Shown here: in pieces, positions 1 through 8,241 of the stretch | How the letters are laid out: each line of letters opens with the position of its first letter | How positions within the stretch are numbered: position 1 is the stretch's first letter | Source: Nonomuraea pusilla | Lineage (GTDB): Bacteria; Actinomycetota; Actinomycetes; Streptosporangiales; Streptosporangiaceae | Assembly (NCBI RefSeq): GCF_900109355.1 | Contig: NZ_FOBF01000022.1 | Coordinates: forward strand, 23,321 to 87,320 | Direction: 5' to 3' | Length of the DNA: 64,000 bases | The notes under the pieces: generated by a model | Told to the model about the DNA's origin: nothing | Database searches by the model: none | The model's input: the letters and a program-made list of their open reading frames with translations, nothing else | Program-made: the position numbers and the translations under genes

Positions 1-38
1 CGTTGCGACCCTCGGTCGCCCCGGAGGGCGACCGCCAC
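1..38 (-). CRISPR. Leader-proximal end of left CRISPR array (one repeat)
   Basis: Positions 2-38 are one 37-nt repeat that reads on the minus strand, starting GTGGCGGTCG and ending GGGTCGCAAC. It matches the repeat of the array at 8241-8869 except for one base (G instead of A eight bases from the 3' end). Position 1 is the first base of a spacer, and the rest of the array lies to the left, outside the window. The orientation puts the leader at 39-168, next to cas2, so this is probably the array that still acquires spacers. Confidence 0.85.
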
Positions 39-168
39 GGCATTTGAGCAGGAGTTATGCCTTCTCGGTGCCGATAGAAAGATGTGTGGATTCACTTATC
101 AAGGAACGTATTGGGCGAAAACTCCTTAGGAACCTACCGCGTGTCGCGTGAGCACTTGAGGTTCCGAA
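39..168 (-). promoter_or_regulatory. CRISPR leader of the left array
   Basis: This 130-bp non-coding stretch between the cas2 stop and the first repeat is clearly richer in A and T than its surroundings. Read on the minus strand it contains TTGATAAG, a plausible -10 element, before the first repeat. Its position between the adaptation genes and the array is that expected of a type I-C leader, where Cas1-Cas2-Cas4 integrate new spacers and pre-crRNA transcription starts. The boundaries are inferred. Confidence 0.6.
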
Positions 169-459
169 CTACAGGATGAGCGGATCATGGTGGGGCGCGG
201 GCTCTGCTACACCCAGGCGATGCACCGTATCGAAGCCGTTGCTCGGCAGCCGATAGACCCGCACTGAGTCGTCGGACGCATCGATGATCCGTGTTGCGGA
301 ATCAAGCAGCGTGAGCAGCTCGGCGTCCGTGCAGGTGATCTCGAACACGGACTTCTGCACACGATGCCCGTATCCCTCGCACAGCTTGGCCATCTGCCGT
401 AGTCGGCGGCGGCCCGCTGGCGTGGTGGTCACCACATCGTACGTGAGGAGCAGTTGCAT
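169..459 (-). CDS. cas2: CRISPR-associated endonuclease Cas2 (type I-C)
   Basis: This 96-aa protein begins MQLLLTYDVV, with the conserved Asp8 of the ferredoxin-like Cas2 core, and continues through a VQKSVFEI strand typical of the family. Cas2 dimerises between two Cas1 dimers and acts as the scaffold of the spacer-integration complex. The ATG overlaps the cas1 stop by one base (TGATG), so the two are translationally coupled. The C-terminal tail after residue 80 (rich in His and Pro) is not part of the conserved fold. It is the last gene of the cas operon and abuts the leader. Confidence 0.95.
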   Translation of the reverse strand: MQLLLTYDVVTTTPAGRRRLRQMAKLCEGYGHRVQKSVFEITCTDAELLTLLDSATRIIDASDDSVRVYRLPSNGFDTVHRLGVAEPAPHHDPLIL

Positions 460-1487
460 CAGCTCACCGTCCAGGGGACGTACGCAGGCAGCTCGCCGCG
501 GATGTGCCGGGCGAGGAGGCGGGCTTGGACGACGGGCAGCAGCGAGGCGGAGACCTTGCGCCCGAGCAGCTTGTGCGGCCAGTCCTTGTTCTTCCACGCC
601 TGCCACTCCGTGAGGACGAGGCGTCGGCCGTCCTCCGTCATCTGGACCGCCCCGCCCGGCAGCGTCTCGAAGTGCTCCTTGCGCAGTTGCTTGCGGTTGA
701 GCAGGTTGAGCGCGAGCCGGTCGGCGTGAATGGGACGGAACTCCTCCATGAGGTCGAGGGCGAGAGCCGGCTTGCCTGGGCGCATGCCGTGGAGGAAGCC
801 GAGGTACGGGTCGAGGCCTACCTGCTCGGCGGCTCCGTGGACGAGGGCGCGGGTCAGGCCGTACAGGTATGACAGCAGGGCGTTGACGGGATCGGTGGGA
901 GGACGTCGCGTTCGGTTGGTGAAGGGGGTGATGTCGGACGGCGGCCGGAGCATGTGGGTCAGCCCCTCGAAGTAGAGGCGGGCCGCCTGGCCTTCCAGCC
1001 CCATGAGTTCGTCGAGGGTTCCGGCATCTTCGGTGCGGGCCAGAAGGTCGTCGATGTCCTGCGCGAGCGACCGCAGTGTGATCTGCGCCTGATCGGTGGC
1101 ATCGCGGGCTCCGCGGAGGAGGATCTGCCGGGAGTTCTGCAGCTTGCCCGCGACGCAACTTCTGGCGATCTGCAGGCGCAGAACGGGATCGGCATGCGAG
1201 AGATGCTGAGCGTGGCGGAGCATCACGTTCCCGCGGGTCGGCCCGTCGACTCGGCCGAGGAATCGTCCGGACAGGCTCATCCAGACCACGGACCGGCCGT
1301 CTTCGGCGCACCGGGCGAGCAGCTCGGCGGACAGGGACACGTGACCGTAGACGACGATGCCGTCCAGGCGGCGCAGGGGCAGCGTCTTCTTGGGAGTCTC
1401 CGGAATGACGAGCTTCAGGCTGTCGTGGTCGAGATGGAGGCTCGCCCCTTGCGTCTGGACGTAGAGGGTGTTGAGGAGTTCAATCAT
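459..1487 (-). CDS. cas1: CRISPR-associated integrase Cas1 (type I-C)
   Basis: This 342-aa protein starts at MIELLNTLYV, a normal I-C Cas1 N-terminus. Further upstream extension of the frame would run into cas4 and is not supported. The metal-binding residues are visible as Glu165 (GLEGQAAR), His233 (GFLHGMRP) and Asp245 (ALALDLMEEF). Cas1 cuts and joins the leader-end repeat during spacer acquisition. Its start lies inside the cas4 3' end (8-bp overlap) and its stop overlaps the cas2 start, so cas4-cas1-cas2 form a coupled adaptation module. Confidence 0.96.
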   Translation of the reverse strand: MIELLNTLYVQTQGASLHLDHDSLKLVIPETPKKTLPLRRLDGIVVYGHVSLSAELLARCAEDGRSVVWMSLSGRFLGRVDGPTRGNVMLRHAQHLSHADPVLRLQIARSCVAGKLQNSRQILLRGARDATDQAQITLRSLAQDIDDLLARTEDAGTLDELMGLEGQAARLYFEGLTHMLRPPSDITPFTNRTRRPPTDPVNALLSYLYGLTRALVHGAAEQVGLDPYLGFLHGMRPGKPALALDLMEEFRPIHADRLALNLLNRKQLRKEHFETLPGGAVQMTEDGRRLVLTEWQAWKNKDWPHKLLGRKVSASLLPVVQARLLARHIRGELPAYVPWTVS

Positions 1488-2145
1488 CCCATGCCGCTTC
1501 AGGTTGTGGGGTGAACAGCTTGGACGCGGCTCGCGTGATGGCGTCCTTGCGGGCCAGGACGCGAGGCATGCACATGTCGTGCATTGAGCAGCGCCGGCAT
1601 CGCCGATCGGCGGCGGCGCCGGGGAGCGTGGCCGTGGCAAGCGTGTGCCGCACCTCGTCGGCAAGGGTGAGGACCCTGTCTCGCGCGACGGCGTCAACAG
1701 CGACGGTGTGTCTGCGGCGATCCGCGGCAGAGTAGATCACGCCGTGGGGGATCGGGCGGCCGAACATGGCCTCCAGGCACATCGCTTGGCCTGTCACCTG
1801 TACGTCAGCGGGTCCGCCCGGCGTGTACGAGCCGGACTTGTGCTCCACCGGGATGACGCGCCCGTCGCGGTGGATCTCGACCACGTCGCAGACTCCGACC
1901 AGCGCGAGCCCGTCGTGCCACACCGGAAGGGCCCGCAGGGTACGCACGGCGCCGCGGGTCTCGTGCCCCGGCTCGTGGACGCGCTGGTGCAGGAGGGTGC
2001 CGCGGATGGTCGCCGCGTCGTCGGCGTATCCGTCCTCCAGGAGGATGAGGCCGGCCTGGCGCGGGCAGTAGGCGTGATGTTCCAGGGCCGACAGCGTCAC
2101 CTGCTGAAGGGGGACGCCGTCGGCCTGCGGGGCGGCGTCGGTCAC
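1480..2145 (-). CDS. cas4: CRISPR-associated exonuclease Cas4
   Basis: This 221-aa RecB-family nuclease processes prespacers and selects PAM-compatible ends before integration. Cys27 (HHAYCPRQ) and a C-terminal cluster at about Cys183, Cys186 and Cys192 (CRRCSMHDMC) supply the four cysteines of the Fe-S site. The nuclease core is visible as GVCDVVEI followed by VEHKSG. The GTG start forms a GTGA overlap with the cas7 stop, which decides the start. An earlier in-frame start would lie deep inside cas7. Confidence 0.95.
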   Translation of the reverse strand: MTDAAPQADGVPLQQVTLSALEHHAYCPRQAGLILLEDGYADDAATIRGTLLHQRVHEPGHETRGAVRTLRALPVWHDGLALVGVCDVVEIHRDGRVIPVEHKSGSYTPGGPADVQVTGQAMCLEAMFGRPIPHGVIYSAADRRRHTVAVDAVARDRVLTLADEVRHTLATATLPGAAADRRCRRCSMHDMCMPRVLARKDAITRAASKLFTPQPEAAWDD

Positions 2146-3002
2146 CCGATGACGGAGGTGAGGGCGACCCCCTCGGGGAGGTCGTTCCTGACGGAGACGG
2201 TGTAGTCGGCGAAGGAGCGCGGGATCGGCTGGTTGGCGGCGACCTCGACGCGGTCGAACAGTTGATGGGCCGGAGCCCGGCCGAAGGCGTCGTCGTGGCT
2301 GAACACGTACAGGCCACGCAGCGCCATCTCGCCGCGGGTGGAGGCGCGGTCGTGCTCGAACATCAAAGTCATGGCCCGCCAGAACGTCTCCAGGTCCTGG
2401 CCCGTCACGCCGGTACGGCGGGCCAGAGGGGCGCTGAAGTGCCCGTATCCCAGGTAGAGGGCATAGGGGATCATGTGCTTGTTGCCCATCTCGGTTGACT
2501 CGCCCTTGTCGATGTCGTCCTGGCGGGTCTGGGTGATGCGGGTGATGCCGTGTTCCTGGGGGAGGACCACGTCGATGGACCGGGAGAAGGTGAGCTGCAT
2601 CGGGCCCTGGACGCGTCCGCACGGCTTGGTGCCGGTGGTCATGACGGCGCCGAACATCCGCACGTCGTAGAAGGTCTGGCACATCCACTGCTGCGCCTCG
2701 AACTCCGACTTGCGCCGCTGCTTGGGGTCCAGGTTCAGCGCGGCGTAGGCGCGCTCGTGCTGGGCGTTGAGCGCGACTCCCGCCTCGACGTAGATGTCGT
2801 AACCGGCGACGCCCTCGTTGATCAGAGCCACCGTGTTCCGGATCTTGCGCTTGATCGCCACGTCGGTGACCAGGCCGTGGCCGGTTTCCGGATCGGTCCG
2901 GGGCATGCCGCCGGCGTCGGGGTCACCGTTGGGGTTGCCGTCGCGCACGTCGAACAGGAAGACGAAGTCGTGCTTACGGGCGGGGTCCAGGTGGACGGAC
3001 AT
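2142..3002 (-). CDS. cas7: Type I-C Cascade backbone protein Cas7 (Csd2)
   Basis: This 286-aa RAMP protein forms the helical backbone that holds the crRNA spacer. The N-terminal strand and glycine-rich loop DVRDGNPNGDPD are characteristic of Csd2. The middle contains VRMFGAVMTTG and a QGPMQLTFSRS segment, both typical of the family. The ATG at 3002 follows an AGGAAA motif at a suitable distance. It is preceded by cas8c with a 38-bp gap, the only real gap in the operon, and it overlaps cas4 by four bases. Confidence 0.96.
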   Translation of the reverse strand: MSVHLDPARKHDFVFLFDVRDGNPNGDPDAGGMPRTDPETGHGLVTDVAIKRKIRNTVALINEGVAGYDIYVEAGVALNAQHERAYAALNLDPKQRRKSEFEAQQWMCQTFYDVRMFGAVMTTGTKPCGRVQGPMQLTFSRSIDVVLPQEHGITRITQTRQDDIDKGESTEMGNKHMIPYALYLGYGHFSAPLARRTGVTGQDLETFWRAMTLMFEHDRASTRGEMALRGLYVFSHDDAFGRAPAHQLFDRVEVAANQPIPRSFADYTVSVRNDLPEGVALTSVIG

Positions 3003-3040
3003 GCCGAGGATTTCCTTTCGGGGAGGACGGGGACGACGGG

Positions 3041-4774
3041 TCAGGCGGACTCGGGCGCGGCGGCCTTGCGCGCGGCAGCGGCGGCGCGGGCCGCCTCCCG
3101 GTCGGCCGATCTCTGCTGGTGGTAGCCGAGAACGAAGCGTCCCTGACCGGCGAGGTCCAGGGTGGCCGGCAGTTCGGCGGCGAACTTCTCGAAGATCTCG
3201 TCCAGGCGCTTGTCCAGGGCGATGCCGGCGGCCTTCCTGCTGCCGCGCAGCCGCCGCAGATGGCCGGTGGCGTTCTTGCGGAGCATGGTGAGCACCGGCA
3301 GCGGCCTCGCCATGGCCGCGCCGAAGAACTTGTCCCCGATGGTGGTGTTGATGTTGTCCAGGGCGGTGCGCTGGATGTCCTCCAGGACCGCGAACACGCG
3401 CCCGCACAGGTAGGCGGGGTCGCGGGTGTCGAGGTTGAGATGCTCCAACAGGATCTCCTTCATGGCCGGGTCGGCTCGGACGAGCAGCAGGCGCAGGAGC
3501 GCGGCGCGCGGCAGGTCCACGCGGTTGTCGGCACGGACGCGCTGGATCGCGCGGGCCAGCAGGTTGGTGGGCAGCGGCGTGCCGTGCAGGGCGGCGGCCA
3601 TGAGGTCTCGCTCGGCCGACCGGGGTGCGGTGTCCCTGACGTAGCCCTGCTTGCCGTGCCTGCCCAGGGCGGCTGCCATCCGCCACAGCGGCACCCGTTG
3701 CGGCCCGTCCTCCCACAGGTCTGTCATCTCGTGGTCGGCGAACCACGTGTCCAGGTGCCGACACAGCTCGATCAGCGGGACGTCGATCCAGTCACGGATC
3801 ACCACGCGGCTCTGATTGGCCGACAGGGTCACCGCGTAGAAGTCGTTGTCGTTCAGCCAGTCGGCGCGCCGGGCGGGCGGCAGGTGTACCTGCTCGATGA
3901 CGCCCTTGACGTCCTGCGGTTGAGCGTCTCGGACGGCTCCGAGCAGCGAGAACGGAGCCGGACGGCGCAGCCACCACACCAGGACGCTGTCGGCGCCGCG
4001 GTAGTGGTGCTGCCGGTCTGCCAGGAGCGCGTTCAGCGCGGACATCGCCTGCCCGCCGCAGGTGTCGCAGAGCGGCGTGTTGGCCAGTTGCGTGATGCCG
4101 CCACGCCCCTGCGCGGTCTTGTTGATGGACACGAGCTGCGCGTCCCGGCCGCGGCCCCCTGCCACCGGGATGCCGCCCGGCTTGACCGGTTCGGGAATGG
4201 TGACCAGCAACGGACCTCCCTCCCCGCAGGACAGGCAGATTCCCTGCCCGCCGGCCGCGCTCTTGCGCTCCCGCACGACCTGCCCCCACACCTGAACGGC
4301 GGACGGCAGGGCGTGCACCCACCCCTGATCCGTGCGGATCGCCACCACGTCGGACGGCTTGGCCTGCGCCGGGATCTCCACCTCGGAGAAGGCGCCGCTT
4401 CGCAGGAAACGGACGACGGGCTCGGCCAGCGGTTCGTCCTCGGCCCACCGGTAGACCAGGTCCGCGAAGTCCTGGGCGCGCCGGCGGGCATCGGCTGCCT
4501 GCTTGTCGCTGTCGTCCTTGGGCATCGCCAGGACGTACTGCAGGGTGTCGGTGAGAAGGAACGGCAGCGATCCGGTACCGGATCGCTGCACGTACGGGGT
4601 GTCCAGCGGCACTCCTGCCTTGGACTCGGCGGTGCTGAGGTCCACCAGGCGACCTCCTCGGGGGCGTCCGTCGCCGTCCAGGTCGATCGCCCACCGTACG
4701 TTCCGGTTGCGGTAGTAGGGCGGCGGCAGGTCGCTCCTGTCGCCGGCGTGCGCCGCGAGCTGTCTGATCAGCAC
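3041..4774 (-). CDS. cas8c: Type I-C Cascade large subunit Cas8c (Csd1)
   Basis: This 577-aa protein is the large subunit that recognises the PAM and recruits Cas3. Its N-terminus, VLIRQLAAHAGDRSDLPPPYY followed by VRWAIDLDGDG, matches Csd1 proteins, which favours the GTG at 4774 over earlier in-frame codons. Two CxxC pairs (CLSCGEGG near residue 195 and CDTCGG near residue 245) suggest a zinc knuckle. In type I-C an internal start inside this gene often gives a separate Cas11 small subunit from the C-terminal third. I did not pin such a start down. It begins 5 bp after cas5. Confidence 0.94.
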   Translation of the reverse strand: MLIRQLAAHAGDRSDLPPPYYRNRNVRWAIDLDGDGRPRGGRLVDLSTAESKAGVPLDTPYVQRSGTGSLPFLLTDTLQYVLAMPKDDSDKQAADARRRAQDFADLVYRWAEDEPLAEPVVRFLRSGAFSEVEIPAQAKPSDVVAIRTDQGWVHALPSAVQVWGQVVRERKSAAGGQGICLSCGEGGPLLVTIPEPVKPGGIPVAGGRGRDAQLVSINKTAQGRGGITQLANTPLCDTCGGQAMSALNALLADRQHHYRGADSVLVWWLRRPAPFSLLGAVRDAQPQDVKGVIEQVHLPPARRADWLNDNDFYAVTLSANQSRVVIRDWIDVPLIELCRHLDTWFADHEMTDLWEDGPQRVPLWRMAAALGRHGKQGYVRDTAPRSAERDLMAAALHGTPLPTNLLARAIQRVRADNRVDLPRAALLRLLLVRADPAMKEILLEHLNLDTRDPAYLCGRVFAVLEDIQRTALDNINTTIGDKFFGAAMARPLPVLTMLRKNATGHLRRLRGSRKAAGIALDKRLDEIFEKFAAELPATLDLAGQGRFVLGYHQQRSADREAARAAAAARKAAAPESA

Positions 4775-4778
4775 GGGG

Positions 4779-5468
4779 TCACCGCCTGCCGCCGGTACGC
4801 GCGGCGGCGCCGGGCAGCTCGATGCCGTCACGCGGAATCTCCAGTACGCCCTGCCGGAGCTCGGCGTGGAACCAGCGGTAGCTCTCGCCGTCGGGTCCGT
4901 AGATGATGCTGTGCAGCATCACTCCAAGCTTCTCGTCGATGCGGATCGGCTCGCTGCCGGTGTCGGGACGGAAGGAGGCGGAGAACTCGCGCACACCCAT
5001 GAACGGCTGGGAGTAGCAGGCGCCGCGCTCGACTCTCCGGCGGAACTGGTCGCGGTACTTGGCCTCGGGGTCGGTGGCGTGCGGGCGCAGCCGCACCTGG
5101 GCGTGGATGCGGTAGGCGACGTCGCGCAGGCAGACCATGTTGCGCTGGTCTCGGTCGGCCTCGGCATCGAAGCGCACGGAGGTGTCAGCCATGGCCTCAC
5201 GCACCCAAGCCATGGTCAACATGGAAGAGACCTCGTTGCGGCGGATCGACGCCCACCGGATGGGCTTGAGCACCTCGATGCGCGTGACCTGGTAGCCGAA
5301 CTCCGGCTTCCAGAAGATCGCCTCCAGCACGCCCTTCGCAGCTGAGGGGGTCATGACCGGGTAACTCATCCGCTCGGTCTTGAACTCGGGGCGGGTGAAA
5401 CAGGCGTACGGCGCCTCGACCTCCACGACGAGCGGCGGAGGCGGATGGTGAGCGCGACGGGTGGTCAA
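4779..5468 (-). CDS. cas5: Cas5c, crRNA-processing endoribonuclease of type I-C
   Basis: This is a Cas5 protein of about 229 aa. In type I-C, which lacks Cas6, Cas5 cuts pre-crRNA within the repeat and stays on the 5' handle. Visible family features are VVEVEAPYACFTRPEFKTER, the segment MSYPVMTPSAAKGVLEAIFW and, near the C-terminus, the LGVMLHSIIYG strand. The chosen start is TTG at 5468, because it overlaps the cas3 stop as TTGA and follows a GGAG at about 8 bp. Longer readings extend into cas3 and look unlike Cas5. Confidence 0.93.
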   Translation of the reverse strand: MTTRRAHHPPPPLVVEVEAPYACFTRPEFKTERMSYPVMTPSAAKGVLEAIFWKPEFGYQVTRIEVLKPIRWASIRRNEVSSMLTMAWVREAMADTSVRFDAEADRDQRNMVCLRDVAYRIHAQVRLRPHATDPEAKYRDQFRRRVERGACYSQPFMGVREFSASFRPDTGSEPIRIDEKLGVMLHSIIYGPDGESYRWFHAELRQGVLEIPRDGIELPGAAARTGGRR

Positions 5469-7639
5469 AACACCAGCTCCTGGGGGTCGGGGGAGGTCAA
5501 TTCGATGCCTCGCTGCGGGTGGTAGTCGCCGAGCCATTCGAGGAGGTCACCGACGACGGGAGTGGCAAGGCCTTCTTCCAGTGCCTGGCGCGCGCTGCCC
5601 CGGGGCAGGGTGGCCAGATAGGGGCGCAGAGCACGCAGCTGCGCGCCTGCTCCGGGGTGCCCGGCACGCAGGTGGGCGAGGATCGCGTCCAGCTTCTCGG
5701 TGTCGCCGTAGCGCACGGCCACGGGAACGGTCCACTCGTCGATCATGCGGAACAGCTCGGCCACACGGGGGAAGTCGTGGGCCCGGCGGCCCTGCTGGAT
5801 CTCGTGCCCAGCCGCCTCGACGTTGTGGAAGTCGAACCTGGCCCGGTAGTAGGCCTCCAACGCGTCCAGATCGTCCGGAGGGCAGTGAGGGCCGAACCTG
5901 GCGCGGGTGGCCTCCAGCGCGGCGCCGTACAACCTGTCGGCCGCCTTGTTGCCGTCCTCCGGGTCGAAGATGGTGACTTGTCCGTACGGCAGCCGCCCGC
6001 TTCGGTTGACCCGGCCGGCTGCCTGCTGGAGGGAGTCAGCGGAGGCGATCGCCCGGAAGCCGGCCGGGAAATCCAGGTCTACTCCTGCCTCGACCAGTTG
6101 GGTGCTCACCACCGCGACCGGTTCCTCGTCGGCGAGACGCCGCGTGATCTCGTCCAATGCGGCGCGCCGGTGCGCGGCTGCCATCCGCGTGGACAGGTGC
6201 AGCGCCGGCCGGTGCTCCTCCACGAGCTCGTGCATCCGGGCGGCGTCCCTGGTGGTGTTGACCACCACGAGGACCTGAGGCTCCGCCGCGGCCTGCTCGG
6301 CGATCTGCGCCATGGTCGGCTTCGGATCCAGGAGCCACTGGTACCGCACTCGGCTCAGAGCCTTGTACAGCGGCTTCGGCTCGGCGATGACATCCCTGAT
6401 GTGCGTGCCCTGCAGGGGGCTGAGCAGTTCGAAGGGTGGTTGAGTGGCTGAGGCCAGTACCACCGTCGCGCCGAACCACTGGGTGAGGCTGCGCAGCGCG
6501 GACACGATGGGGATCAACAAGCGGTCCGGCAGCGCCTGCACCTCGTCCAGGACGATCACCGAACCGGCCAGCCGGTGCACGCGGCGCATCGCCGCTGGCT
6601 TGTGGGAGAACAGCGACTCGAACAGCCGGATGGTGGTCGTTACCACGAAGGGGGCGTCCCAGTTCTCCGCGGCCAGCCGCTGCCACCTCCTGCCTGCGCC
6701 GCCGTCGTCCAGGTCGATGCCGCTGTGGTGCTCCAGCACCACCGGATCCTCGCCCTCGACGTCCAGGAGTCGGCGATAGACCGAGGCGTTCTGCTCAGTG
6801 ATGGACATGAACGGCACGGCGACGATGACGCGTCTCATGCCGTGCAGCCGGGCGTGGTGCAGCGCGAAGCCGCCCGCCGCGAGCGTCTTGCCCGAGCCAG
6901 TGGGCGCCGGAATGCGATAAATGCCGCGCGGTCCCTGCGAAGCCTCCAGGCATTGCCGGTAGACCTCCTGACGTAACCCGTCGATCGGCGATCTCGGTTT
7001 GTTTTCAAGCAGATTCAGGCGGCCCTGCTCGAAACGCTCAGCCAGATCAGCGGCAGAAATCGGATGAAAAGGGCGAGCGGAGCCAGTGAAATGCTGCTCG
7101 GTGTCCAAAAAGTCCGCATCTACCACAGTGCTGTAGACCATACGAACCAGGAGATCCAAGGCATAAGGGTCAGTAGTCGCTGCCTCGGGCAGCCAGGTGG
7201 GTAGCGCGATCGGTGCCGAGGGGTGAATCTCCGGAACGATTTCCCCGACCCGGCGAATTGCCTCGGCGACCAGGGGATCGGTGTCCGCGAAGCGCAGCTC
7301 CTTCTTGAGTCGCGTGGCGTCCGGCAGCCCTCCATGATGACCGAACACCACCGCCGACATGATGCCCAGGCCGTGCTGGTCCAGCAGCCAAGTACCCGCA
7401 TGCTTGTGCGGGATGCCGACCCGGCCGCCCAGGCGCTCCGCATCGATCAGGCCCCGCTGCCACTGGCAGGAGCCTTTCCCCACATCGTGCAACAGGCCGC
7501 AATGAGCAGCGAGCGGGCCCGCGCCGAAGACCTCCCCGAAGGTGCCCGCGTGCCATGCGGTTCCCCGCAAATGGTCAGCGAGACCATGGCGAAGCCCGTC
7601 GCCATCCCGGGCACTGTGCGCCCACAAGCGGTCGCTCAC
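5465..7639 (-). CDS. cas3: CRISPR-associated nuclease/helicase Cas3
   Basis: This 724-aa effector degrades DNA once Cascade has formed an R-loop. The HD nuclease part is at the N-terminus: HDVGKG at residues 51-56, HKHAG at 78-82, HHGG at 101-104 and VDADFLDTE near 173-181. The SF2 helicase part has Walker A (PTGSGKT, 246-252), DEVQ (365-368), SAT (397-399) and QQAAGRVNRSGR. The GTG at 7639 is preferred because an AAGGGG motif lies 5 bp upstream. A GTG two codons earlier is possible but too close to that motif. It is the first gene of the operon. Confidence 0.95.
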   Translation of the reverse strand: MSDRLWAHSARDGDGLRHGLADHLRGTAWHAGTFGEVFGAGPLAAHCGLLHDVGKGSCQWQRGLIDAERLGGRVGIPHKHAGTWLLDQHGLGIMSAVVFGHHGGLPDATRLKKELRFADTDPLVAEAIRRVGEIVPEIHPSAPIALPTWLPEAATTDPYALDLLVRMVYSTVVDADFLDTEQHFTGSARPFHPISAADLAERFEQGRLNLLENKPRSPIDGLRQEVYRQCLEASQGPRGIYRIPAPTGSGKTLAAGGFALHHARLHGMRRVIVAVPFMSITEQNASVYRRLLDVEGEDPVVLEHHSGIDLDDGGAGRRWQRLAAENWDAPFVVTTTIRLFESLFSHKPAAMRRVHRLAGSVIVLDEVQALPDRLLIPIVSALRSLTQWFGATVVLASATQPPFELLSPLQGTHIRDVIAEPKPLYKALSRVRYQWLLDPKPTMAQIAEQAAAEPQVLVVVNTTRDAARMHELVEEHRPALHLSTRMAAAHRRAALDEITRRLADEEPVAVVSTQLVEAGVDLDFPAGFRAIASADSLQQAAGRVNRSGRLPYGQVTIFDPEDGNKAADRLYGAALEATRARFGPHCPPDDLDALEAYYRARFDFHNVEAAGHEIQQGRRAHDFPRVAELFRMIDEWTVPVAVRYGDTEKLDAILAHLRAGHPGAGAQLRALRPYLATLPRGSARQALEEGLATPVVGDLLEWLGDYHPQRGIELTSPDPQELVF

Positions 7640-7754
7640 GCACACCCCTTGTTCGGAGGATCCCTGCGAGAGCTGAACTTTAGGAGATGCCGCCGACAGT
7701 TTCGCGGGGTTCCGTCAAATCGGCGCTCAACAGCATCGATCGCTTCAAAGTCGG

Positions 7755-7786
7755 ACAGGGTCGGCCACTCGCATGGCCGACCCTGT
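7755..7786. terminator. Perfect 13-bp stem hairpin upstream of cas3
   Basis: The arms ACAGGGTCGGCCA and TGGCCGACCCTGT pair perfectly around a 6-nt loop. The hairpin sits about 115 bp upstream of the cas3 start in a non-coding region. On the plus strand it is followed by a moderately T-rich stretch rather than a clean U-tract. It could be a terminator, an attenuator in the cas leader or a protein-binding site. Its inner GGTCGGCC/GGCCGACC resembles the CRISPR repeat stem (GGTCGCC/GGCGACC). Confidence 0.5.
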
Positions 7787-7929
7787 GTTACTGCTTCTCG
7801 CAGACCAACCATGATCATTATTGCGATCCACTACCTCGCGACTATGTCGGAGGCAGCCACGGCGCTGAGGCGCCGACGCTCGACTGTAGGTTCAATGAGC
7901 GTCGATGGGCAACGGGCAGGAGTCCTTCA

Positions 7930-8013
7930 ATGATCGTGGTTGTACTCCGAAACACGCCACTGGACACCGAGAAGGCGTCCCGCTACTCTCGGGACCGCTC
8001 ATCGGGGATCTAG
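7930..8013 (+). CDS. Possible 27-aa micro-ORF, or remnant
   Basis: An ATG follows a good AGGAG motif by 8 bp and opens 27 codons beginning MIVVVLRNTP, ending in TAG. The first ten residues resemble the first strand of Cas2 proteins of the I-E type, so it could be the stub of a decayed cas2. It could equally be a chance frame or a leader peptide. The rest of the 7640-8082 interval, apart from the hairpin at 7755-7786, holds nothing I recognise. Confidence 0.2.
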   Translation: MIVVVLRNTPLDTEKASRYSRDRSSGI

Positions 8014-8082
8014 CAAGACCCAGGGCGAGGGCGCCCTGGAGTAACTACGTATTGGACTCACCTCTAAACAGAAGGAGAATCC

Positions 8083-8241
8083 ATGGACCGATGGCCGAAC
8101 TTACTCATCAGAGAAACGGCAAGGACGGTCCGGGGTGCCCTGGGAAGCTGGCCCCGGACCGTCCGCTTCTGCCTGATGATGGCAGTGATGGCACTCGTCT
8201 TGGTGAGCGCAGCGTTCACCCTCTCCCACCTCACGCCTTAG
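8083..8241 (+). CDS. 52-aa single-span membrane microprotein
   Basis: An ATG with a strong AGAAGGAG ribosome-binding site 6 bp upstream opens a 52-codon frame. The first half is basic and hydrophilic (MDRWPNLLIRETARTVRG). The second half is one hydrophobic helix (about residues 31-47, FCLMMAVMALVLVSAAF), followed by a short tail. It is therefore probably an inner-membrane peptide with its N-terminus in the cytoplasm. Codon 7 is TTA, the rare leucine codon that depends on the bldA tRNA in streptomycetes. Its stop codon shares its last base with the first CRISPR repeat. I do not recognise the family. Confidence 0.6.
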   Translation: MDRWPNLLIRETARTVRGALGSWPRTVRFCLMMAVMALVLVSAAFTLSHLTP

